A DNA stretch of 11,338 nucleotides from Pseudomonadota bacterium (GTDB lineage Bacteria > Pseudomonadota > Alphaproteobacteria > Azospirillales > Azospirillaceae): the NCBI GenBank assembly GCA_023416455.1, contig JAEZHQ010000412.1, forward strand, positions 1-11,338, written 5' to 3'. A program made the position numbers and the translations under genes. This document shows, piece after piece, positions 6,146 to 11,338 of the stretch (position 1 is its first letter; every line of letters begins with the position of its first letter). The notes below the pieces were generated by a model. The model saw nothing but the letters and a program-made list of their open reading frames with translations, was not told the DNA's origin and did not search any database.

Positions 6146-7030
6146 ATGCCCGCCGCCAAGTCTCCGCTCGATGATCTGCGCCGCGAGATCGACCACATCG
6201 ACGACGCGATCCACGACCTGCTGATGCGTCGCGCGGCGGTGGCCGAGCGCATCGGTGCCGCCAAGGGGCAGGCGGAGGGGCCGCCCATCTACCTGCGCCC
6301 CGCGCGCGAGGCGGTGATCCTGCGCCGCCTGATGGCACGGCACGCCGGCTCCTTTCCCGCTCCGGTGGTGGTGCGCATCTGGCGCGAGATGATCACCGCG
6401 CTGACCCGCCTGCAAGGCCCCTTCGCGGTCGCCGTCTACGCGCCGGAGGACCGGCGCGGCTTCTGGGACGTGGCGCGCGACCATTACGGCAGCTTCGTCT
6501 CCATGACCGCCGTCAACAGCCCGGTCGCCGCCATCCGCGCGGTGTCGGAAGGCACGGCGACGGTCGCCGTCGTGCCCTACCCGGCGGAAGACGACGCCGA
6601 TCCGTGGTGGCGCTTCCTGGTCTCCTCCGAGGCGCATATGCCGCGGGTGGTGGCGCGCCTGCCCTTCGGCGGGCGCGGCAACGGCCGCGGCGAGAACCGC
6701 GACGCCCTCGCCCTCGCGCTCGTCCCGCACGAGCCGACCGGCGACGACCGCACGCTGATCAGCGTCGAGCTGGGTCAGGATCTGAGCCGGGGCCGCCTGA
6801 AGGACCATCTGGAATCCTGCGGCCTGCCGCCGACCGGCTTCTGCACCTGGCACGCCAGGGACCCGTCGGGTCCGTCCATCCATCTGGTGGAGATCGCCGA
6901 CTTCGTCGATCATGCCGACCCGCGCCTGTCCGGCCTCGTCGAGCGGCTGGGCGAGATCCCGGTGCGGGTCAACAGCGTCGGCGGCTACGCCGTCCCGCTT
7001 CCCTTCTCCCACGACCCCCGCAAGGTCTGA
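6146..7030 (+). CDS. AroQ-type chorismate mutase with degenerate prephenate dehydratase/ACT region
   Basis: The N-terminal domain (about residues 6-92 of 294) is an all-helical AroQ chorismate mutase, converting chorismate to prephenate. Residues matching the E. coli P-protein active site are Arg12, Arg29, Lys40, Arg54, Glu55 and Gln90; the Ser84 equivalent appears to be Leu86. Residues of about 93-175 resemble the first lobe of prephenate dehydratase (FAVAVYAPEDRRGFWDVARD, then the GTATVAVVPYP strand at 136-146). The second lobe is missing, and the catalytic TRF motif is replaced by NRDALAL (184-190). Residues of about 202-286 resemble an ACT regulatory domain. So mutase activity is likely, while dehydratase activity is not. 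The ATG at 6146 is chosen because upstream starts (GTG 6068, TTG 6122) lie before or within the promoter and add unconserved sequence. It is 6 nt from the next gene, an operon. Confidence 0.82.
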   Translation: MPAAKSPLDDLRREIDHIDDAIHDLLMRRAAVAERIGAAKGQAEGPPIYLRPAREAVILRRLMARHAGSFPAPVVVRIWREMITALTRLQGPFAVAVYAPEDRRGFWDVARDHYGSFVSMTAVNSPVAAIRAVSEGTATVAVVPYPAEDDADPWWRFLVSSEAHMPRVVARLPFGGRGNGRGENRDALALALVPHEPTGDDRTLISVELGQDLSRGRLKDHLESCGLPPTGFCTWHARDPSGPSIHLVEIADFVDHADPRLSGLVERLGEIPVRVNSVGGYAVPLPFSHDPRKV

Positions 7031-7036
7031 CCCGTC

Positions 7037-8128
7037 ATGGCCCAGTCGAACGGCCCGGCACCGCGTCCGGGGATTCTCGATATCGCCCCCTATGTCGGTG
7101 GCGAGCACGCCGGGCACATCCGCCTGGCTTCCAACGAAGGCGCGCTCGGCCCCAGCCCGCGCGCCGTGGCGGCCTATCAGGACGCTGCCGCCACGCTGCA
7201 CCGTTACCCCGACGGCGGCTCGGCCGCCCTGCGCGAGGCCATCGCCGGGCGCTTCGGCCTGGACGCCGCGCGCATCGTCTGCGGCGCCGGCTCCGACGAG
7301 CTGATCAGCCTGCTCATCCGCGCCTACGCCGGACCCGGCGACGAGGTGCTCTATTCGCAGCACGGCTTCCTGATGTACCCGATCGGCGCCCGTTCGGTCG
7401 GCGCCACGCCGGTGACCGCCCCGGAAACCGACCTCACCACCGACGTCGACGCCCTGCTCGCGCGCGTCACCCCGCGGACCCGGATGGTCTTCGTCGCCAA
7501 CCCGAACAACCCGACGGGCACCTTCATCACCGCCGCGGAGATGGCCCGCCTGCACGCCGGCCTGCCGGCCAACGTGCTGCTGGTGATCGATTCCGCCTAC
7601 GCCGAATACATGAACCGCAACGACTATTCGGCCGGGCAGGAGCTGGTGGACCGCCATCCCAACGTGGTGATGACCCGCACCTTCTCGAAGATCTTCGCGC
7701 TCGGCTCGCTGCGCCTGGGCTGGGCCTATTGCCCGGCGGCGGTGGCCGACGTGCTGAACCGCGTGCGCGGTCCCTTCAACGTGTCGACGGCGGCCCAGGC
7801 GGCCGGCGTCGCGGCGGTGCAGGACACCGAGTTCCTGGAGCGCTCGCGCGCCCACAACGAGCAGTGGCGGGCGTGGTTCGCGGCGGAGGCGCGGTCCCTC
7901 GGCCTGACCGTCCATCCCAGCGTCGCCAACTTCGTCCTGGTCGATTTCGCCGGCCAGGCGCCCGGCAGGGACGACGCCGAGGCGGCCCGCCAGTTCCTGA
8001 AGGGGCGCGGCATCCTGGTCCGCCAGATGCCGGCCTACGGCCTGCCGAGCTGCCTGCGCGTCACCATCGGCACGGAGGCCGAGATGCGGGCGGTGGCGGC
8101 GGCGTTGAAGGACTTCCTGGCGGCCTGA
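7037..8128 (+). CDS. HisC-family aminotransferase (histidinol-phosphate/aromatic)
   Basis: A 363-residue fold-type I, PLP-dependent aminotransferase. Visible PLP-site residues are Tyr57 (RYPDG), Asn157 or Asn158 (ANPNNPTG, 154-161), Asp185 (VIDSAYAEY), Lys218 in TFSKIF as the Schiff-base lysine, Arg226 (LRLGWA) and the substrate-carboxylate Arg341 (LRVTIG). The N-terminal SNEGALGPSP (32-41) replaces the more usual SNENPLGPS. The overall match is to histidinol-phosphate aminotransferase. Its position between chorismate mutase and prephenate dehydrogenase suggests a role in tyrosine and phenylalanine synthesis; a HisC homologue next to tyrC in Zymomonas mobilis was described as a broad-specificity aromatic aminotransferase. 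No histidine genes are nearby, so it may be a second HisC. The start lies 6 nt after the preceding stop, suggesting translational coupling. Confidence 0.9.
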   Translation: MAQSNGPAPRPGILDIAPYVGGEHAGHIRLASNEGALGPSPRAVAAYQDAAATLHRYPDGGSAALREAIAGRFGLDAARIVCGAGSDELISLLIRAYAGPGDEVLYSQHGFLMYPIGARSVGATPVTAPETDLTTDVDALLARVTPRTRMVFVANPNNPTGTFITAAEMARLHAGLPANVLLVIDSAYAEYMNRNDYSAGQELVDRHPNVVMTRTFSKIFALGSLRLGWAYCPAAVADVLNRVRGPFNVSTAAQAAGVAAVQDTEFLERSRAHNEQWRAWFAAEARSLGLTVHPSVANFVLVDFAGQAPGRDDAEAARQFLKGRGILVRQMPAYGLPSCLRVTIGTEAEMRAVAAALKDFLAA

Positions 8129-8207
8129 TCGGGGCCGGCGCATCAACAGGCAGTCCGGCTCTGATGCCGGCTGGACCCGGCCGTCCCGCGGCGCGGCAAA
8201 CTTTTGC

Positions 8208-8236
8208 TTGGTCCGGCCGCGCCTTGGTGCTTTAAA
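8208..8236 (+). promoter_or_regulatory. Possible internal promoter for the dehydrogenase gene
   Basis: TTGGTC (8208-8213) and TTTAAA (8231-8236) are separated by 17 nt. A TG one base before the second hexamer (8228-8229) gives an extended -10 form. The -35 match is weak. The 163-nt gap between hisC-like and tyrC-like genes, wide for this cluster, makes an internal promoter reasonable. Confidence 0.3.
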
Positions 8237-8265
8237 GCGGGGCGCTTCGAAGCGGGGCGCCCCGC
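8235..8265. repeat. Overlapping palindromes and 11-bp direct repeat in the dehydrogenase leader
   Basis: AAGCGGGGCGC occurs at 8235-8245 and 8250-8260. CGCTTCGAAGCG (8243-8254) and GCGGGGCGCCCCGC (8252-8265) are perfect palindromes of 12 and 14 bp that share bases. They lie just after the -10 candidate and 27-57 nt before the ATG. They could be a dimeric repressor site or an RNA hairpin in the leader. The rest of 8129-8291 holds one short stem (CCGGC 8155-8159 with GCCGG 8166-8170) and nothing else that I can assign. Confidence 0.5.
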
Positions 8266-8291
8266 ACTCCATTTTGCCGCTGGTAGTCATC

Positions 8292-9185
8292 ATGAGCGAT
8301 TCCGCCGCCCCCCTGTTCGACCGTGTCGCCATCGTCGGCATCGGCCTGATCGGCTCCTCCCTGGCGCGGGCGCTGGCGGAGTATGGGGTGGCGCGGCATG
8401 TCGTCTGCGCCGACCGCGATCCCGACGTCTGCGCCCGCGCAATGGCGCTCGGCATCGTGGAGCGGGCGACCACCGACCTTGCGGAGGCCCTGGACGGCGC
8501 CGGCCTCGTGGTCCTGGCGACCCCAGTCGGCAGCTTCGCCGAGGTCGGCGAACGCATCGGCCCGCACCTGCGCCCCGGCACCGTCGTGACCGACGTCGGC
8601 TCGGTGAAGCAGGCGGTGCTGCGCGACGTCGGGCCGCACATCCCGGACGGCGTGCACCTCATCCCCGGCCACCCGGTGGCCGGCACCGAGCATTCCGGCC
8701 CCGAGGCCGGCTTCGCCACCCTGTTCCAGGGGCGCTGGTGCATCCTCACCCCGCCGCCCGGCGCCAGCGAGGCGGCCGTGGAGGCGGTGGCCGCGCTGTG
8801 GCGCCGGGTCGGCTCGACGGTGGAGATCATGGACGCCAACCACCATGACCGGGTGCTCGCCATCACCTCGCACCTGCCGCACCTGATCGCCTACACCATC
8901 GTCGGCACCGCCTCCGACCTGGAGGAGGACACCAAGTCGGAGGTCATCAAGTTCTCGGCCGGCGGCTTCCGCGACTTCACCCGCATCGCCGCCAGCGACC
9001 CCGTGATGTGGCGCGACGTCTTCCTCAACAACCGCGAGGCGGTCCTGGAGATCCTCCAGCGCTTCACCGAGGATCTGACCGCGCTCCAGCGCGCCATCCG
9101 CTGGGGCGAGGGCGAGCAGCTCCAGGAGCATTTCACCAAGACCCGGACCATCCGCCGCGGCATCATCGACGCCCGGCAGGCATGA
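8292..9185 (+). CDS. tyrC: Prephenate/arogenate dehydrogenase (TyrA/TyrC family)
   Basis: This enzyme oxidatively decarboxylates prephenate (to 4-hydroxyphenylpyruvate) and/or arogenate (to tyrosine). The product has 297 residues. An N-terminal Rossmann fold carries VAIVGIGLIGSSLA (12-25), and the acidic Asp41 after beta-2 suggests NAD rather than NADP. Family motifs are ATPVG (76-80), TDVGSVK (100-106), GHPVAGTEHSG (126-136, with the probable catalytic His127 or its neighbour His134), and NHHDRVLAITSHLPHLIAY (183-201). No C-terminal ACT domain is present, as usual for the shorter class. Prephenate versus arogenate preference cannot be read from the sequence; the tyrC symbol follows the Zymomonas-like neighbourhood. 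The ATG at 8292 leads into the Rossmann strand; a GTG at 8208 would add 28 residues derived from the repeat-containing leader. It probably works with the upstream mutase and aminotransferase. Confidence 0.93.
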   Translation: MSDSAAPLFDRVAIVGIGLIGSSLARALAEYGVARHVVCADRDPDVCARAMALGIVERATTDLAEALDGAGLVVLATPVGSFAEVGERIGPHLRPGTVVTDVGSVKQAVLRDVGPHIPDGVHLIPGHPVAGTEHSGPEAGFATLFQGRWCILTPPPGASEAAVEAVAALWRRVGSTVEIMDANHHDRVLAITSHLPHLIAYTIVGTASDLEEDTKSEVIKFSAGGFRDFTRIAASDPVMWRDVFLNNREAVLEILQRFTEDLTALQRAIRWGEGEQLQEHFTKTRTIRRGIIDARQA

Positions 9186-9188
9186 GCC

Positions 9189-10223
9189 TCACCAGGTGAC
9201 CGGCGGCAGGGCGGCGATCTTCAGCGGCCCGAGATAGAGGCTGCGGTCCTGCACGGTGAGCGGCGCGGTGAGGACCGGCTCGCCGCCGGGCTCCACCGGA
9301 CGGGCCAGCATGGCCAGCATGGTGCGGGCGAGCGTCAGCTCGGCGGGACGCAGCCGGCCCTGGAGGACGCCCAGGACGGCCTGGGCGCCGCGCAGCTCGG
9401 CGGTCAGCGCCGCCTGGGGCTGGAGCTGGCGGTCCAGCGCCAGCGTGCCGCTCATCGCCAGCTTCAGCGGCCCCCAGTCGAGCGTCAGGCGCTCCAGCTC
9501 CACGGTGCCGCCGTCGCGGCTCCAGGCCGACAGGCTGGCGGGCTCCGGCCGCGGCGGCGGGCCGAGGACGCGCGCCGACAGCTGTGCGCTGCGCACCAGC
9601 CGGCCGAGCGGCTGGCCGCCACCGCTGTCGGCGGGGAGGGCGCCCTCGGGAAGGCTGACGCCGCTGGCGGCGAGCGCGAGCGTCAGGCCGGTGTCGGTGT
9701 GGGCGGCCGGCGGCTCGGCCGGCTGGCTGGCGGCCACGTTCAGCGCCGCGACGGGAACCGGCGGGCCGTCGGAGCGGGCCGTGAGGTCGGCGAAGCCCAG
9801 CCGCAGCTCCACCGGCTGGCCGGCCAGCGTCAGGCGCAAACTCCCCCGTCCGCCGCCGCGGGCGGTCAGCTCCAGCGGGGGCTGGCCCGCCGGCACCAGC
9901 AACAGGCGCTGCTCGCCGGGCAAATCCAGGTCGATGCGGGTGTGGTTCCAGGGCGGCGCCTCGGCCAGCAGGCGGGTCGCCGTCCATTCCACGCCGCGGG
10001 TGGCGAGGTGCGGCGCCTCCAGCGTCGCGCGCAGCCGGAACGGGTAGCCGTCCACCGTCAGGCCGCGGTGCTCGACCAGGGCGCCTTCCGCCCGCCGCGC
10101 CTCGATCCAGGCCAGCGTGCCGCGCTCCACGGCGGACGCCGCCTGCCACCACCAGGCCGAGTAGGCGGCGGCCAGCGCCGGCAGGGCCAGTCCGGCGACG
10201 GAGAGGAGCTTTCGAAGGCGCAT
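9189..10223 (-). CDS. DUF2125 family membrane-anchored protein
   Basis: A 344-residue protein of unknown function that fits the DUF2125 family, found mainly in alphaproteobacteria. Basic residues (MRLRK) precede one hydrophobic segment (about 6-26, ending in SAWWW), indicating a signal anchor with the rest in the periplasm. Conserved-looking features follow: a short helix (RGTLAWIEARRAEG), GLTVDGYPFRLRATLEAPHL (about 54-73), and many alternating beta strands, as in large periplasmic beta-rich proteins. There is no catalytic motif. The ATG at 10223 has a GGAA site at 10233-10236; the upstream ATG at 10232 would begin directly against that site, so it is less likely, adding only three residues. 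The stop is 3 nt from the stop of the converging dehydrogenase gene, leaving no room for a terminator between them. Confidence 0.75.
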   Translation of the reverse strand: MRLRKLLSVAGLALPALAAAYSAWWWQAASAVERGTLAWIEARRAEGALVEHRGLTVDGYPFRLRATLEAPHLATRGVEWTATRLLAEAPPWNHTRIDLDLPGEQRLLLVPAGQPPLELTARGGGRGSLRLTLAGQPVELRLGFADLTARSDGPPVPVAALNVAASQPAEPPAAHTDTGLTLALAASGVSLPEGALPADSGGGQPLGRLVRSAQLSARVLGPPPRPEPASLSAWSRDGGTVELERLTLDWGPLKLAMSGTLALDRQLQPQAALTAELRGAQAVLGVLQGRLRPAELTLARTMLAMLARPVEPGGEPVLTAPLTVQDRSLYLGPLKIAALPPVTW

Positions 10224-10252
10224 CTGTGGCATTTCCGCTGCGGGGCACCCAC

Positions 10253-10258
10253 CTTATA
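10253..10258 (-). promoter_or_regulatory. Possible -10 element for the DUF2125 gene
   Basis: TATAAG on the minus strand (10258 down to 10253) lies 30 nt upstream of the chosen ATG. No good -35 hexamer is found at the right distance, so this is a weak call. The 10233-10342 stretch separates the two divergent genes and must hold both promoters. Confidence 0.25.
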
Positions 10259-10342
10259 GCGGGCCATCCGGCACCATGCTAGGATTCCGCCGCCGGCGCC
10301 CGTTCCGCCCCTTTCCCGTTTCGACACCGTTTCGATTGGGAC

Positions 10343-10999
10343 ATGCTTCTCGACGCGCACTCTCCCACGGCCGAGGGGCCGGCTTCGGATGCCGCCCGCG
10401 GGCCGGCGCCAACTCCGGCCGGCCACTGGGCCGGGGACATCCCCGTCACCCCCGGCGCCGACCTCTGGGTCTTCGCCTACGGTTCGCTGATGTGGGATCC
10501 GGGCTTTGCCTTCCTGGAACGCCGGCCGGCGCTGCTCGGCGGCTATCACCGGCGCTTCTGCGTCGCCTCCCACCGCTACCGCGGCACGCCCGAGCGGCCG
10601 GGGCTGGTGCTCGGCCTCGACCGCGGCGGCTCCTGCCGCGGCCTTGCCTACCGCGTCGCCGCCGACCGTGTGCCGGCGACGCTGGACTATCTGTGGGACC
10701 GGGAGATGCTGAACCGCGTCTACCGCCCGGCCGTCCTGCCGGTGCGCCTGTGCGACGGCGGCGGCCGGGTCACCGCCTGCACCTTCGTGGTGGACCGCCG
10801 GCACGGCCAGTATTGCGGCGGCCTGGACGAGGCCGTGGTGGTGGAGCGCATCGCCGGCTGCTGTGGCGAGCGCGGGCCGAACCTCGACTATCTGGTCAAC
10901 ACCGCGACCCACCTGGAAGAGCTGGGCGTCCGCGACGAACGGCTGTTCCGCCTGCACGACGCCGTGCGCGCGCGCCTGGCTGTGCCGGCCGGCGGCTGA
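10343..10999 (+). CDS. ChaC-like gamma-glutamylcyclotransferase
   Basis: This enzyme is expected to cleave glutathione into 5-oxoproline and cysteinylglycine in the cytoplasm. The product has 218 residues. The substrate-loop motif FAYGSLMW (44-51) is intact, and Glu121 in WDREM (118-122) is the likely catalytic acid. Further ChaC signatures are RRFCVASHRYRGTPERPGL (70-88), GLAYRV (100-105) and GPNLDYLVNTATHLEELGVR (178-197). The first 38 residues form an unconserved, Pro/Ala-rich tail, so a later start is possible, but no in-frame candidate with a ribosome-binding site was found. It is divergent from the DUF2125 gene, with about 120 nt between starts. Together with gloB it gives the window two glutathione-related enzymes, too far apart to be one operon. 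Confidence 0.9.
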   Translation: MLLDAHSPTAEGPASDAARGPAPTPAGHWAGDIPVTPGADLWVFAYGSLMWDPGFAFLERRPALLGGYHRRFCVASHRYRGTPERPGLVLGLDRGGSCRGLAYRVAADRVPATLDYLWDREMLNRVYRPAVLPVRLCDGGGRVTACTFVVDRRHGQYCGGLDEAVVVERIAGCCGERGPNLDYLVNTATHLEELGVRDERLFRLHDAVRARLAVPAGG

Positions 11000-11129
11000 C
11001 GGAAGGGGCGGCCGGGCGGCCATGGACCGGGGGCGCCGGGGCGTCACCGCCGCCGCCTCCGCGGGGCAGCGGGCGCCCGCCGTTCGCGCCGCGCTGGCGG
11101 CGGCGCCGCGCCATCCCATATGGAGGGGC

Positions 11130-11338
11130 ATGCTGCCCCGCCTCCTCGCCCTGTTGGTCCTTCTCGCCGCCGGCCTCGCCGGCGCTGCCGCCGCTCCGGC
11201 CCGGGCGGCGGAGCCCGGCGTCCCGCACCACGACCTTGAGGTCACGCTCGATCCGGCGGCGCGGCGGCTGGAGGTGGTGGACCGCCTCCGGCTGCCGGCC
11301 GGGCGGCACGCCCTGCGGCTGGCCCCGGGCCTGGAGGT
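11130..11338 (+). CDS. Secreted protein, N-terminal fragment (possibly M1-family peptidase)
   Basis: The first 69 residues of a gene that runs off the right edge. They begin with a clear signal peptide: MLPRLLALLVLLAAGLAG, an Ala-rich h-region end, and a probable cut after APARA (about residue 27). The mature part starts with HHDLEVTLDPAARRLEVVDR, a pattern I associate with the N-terminal beta domain of M1-type aminopeptidases, but no zinc motif is in view, so the family is a guess. GGAGG (11122-11126) sits only three nucleotides before the ATG. An in-frame ATG at 11022 would add 36 Arg/Ala-rich residues in front of the signal peptide, which makes it unlikely. The 130 nt between the cyclotransferase stop and this start show no other gene. 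Confidence 0.6.
   Translation, partial: MLPRLLALLVLLAAGLAGAAAAPARAAEPGVPHHDLEVTLDPAARRLEVVDRLRLPAGRHALRLAPGLE

Noticed and set aside
3436..6288. A 950-codon open frame on the minus strand spanning the PRC-barrel, metW and metX genes
   Set aside because: Only its last part (3436-3990) is a plausible protein. The rest is Arg/Pro/Gly-rich and out of frame with two well-identified enzymes, as expected at this GC content.
6089..8866. A 925-codon minus-strand open frame opposite the aromatic cluster
   Set aside because: It runs antisense to three recognisable enzymes and has a low-complexity composition; no domain could be recognised.

Overview
This GC-rich window (roughly 70% GC by eye) looks like chromosomal DNA of an alphaproteobacterium. 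The metX-metW pair, the chorismate mutase - hisC-like - tyrC-like order, and the DUF2125 gene next to a ChaC-type cyclotransferase suggest Rhodospirillales, perhaps Azospirillum or a relative. That placement is from remembered gene order, not a search. Nothing resembling a defence island, prophage, CRISPR array or RNA gene was seen. The only mobile DNA is the last 58 codons of a transposase at the left edge.

Layout. 2-178 (+): transposase C-terminus, followed by a non-coding stretch with a 12-bp inverted repeat. 427-1188 (-): gloB, glyoxalase II. 1234-2007 (+): methyltransferase-like protein, divergent from gloB. 2117-3331 (-): soluble chemotaxis-type receptor with a sugar-diacid sensor domain. 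3436-3990 (-): exported PRC-barrel protein. 4065-4715 (-): metW. 4779-6008 (-): metX. 6146-7030 (+): chorismate mutase fused to what looks like a degraded prephenate dehydratase/ACT region. 7037-8128 (+): HisC-family aminotransferase. 8292-9185 (+): prephenate/arogenate dehydrogenase. 9189-10223 (-): DUF2125 membrane-anchored protein, its stop codon 3 nt from that of the dehydrogenase. 10343-10999 (+): ChaC-like gamma-glutamylcyclotransferase. 11130 to the edge (+): start of a secreted protein, possibly an M1-type peptidase.

How the genes work together. metX and metW form a methionine-synthesis unit. A short AT-rich spacer separates metX from the aromatic cluster, and it carries two back-to-back promoter candidates. 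The aromatic cluster holds chorismate mutase, an aminotransferase and a dehydrogenase, enough to take chorismate towards tyrosine. The outer genes touch glutathione metabolism: gloB releases glutathione from S-lactoylglutathione, and the ChaC-like enzyme degrades glutathione.

The most unusual item is the chorismate mutase. Its C-terminal 200 residues align with a prephenate dehydratase-ACT protein but lack the second dehydratase lobe and the TRF motif. The second is the methyltransferase-like protein beside gloB, which lacks the acidic SAM-binding residues. Otherwise the window is mainly housekeeping metabolism. I did not find a convincing undescribed multi-gene system.
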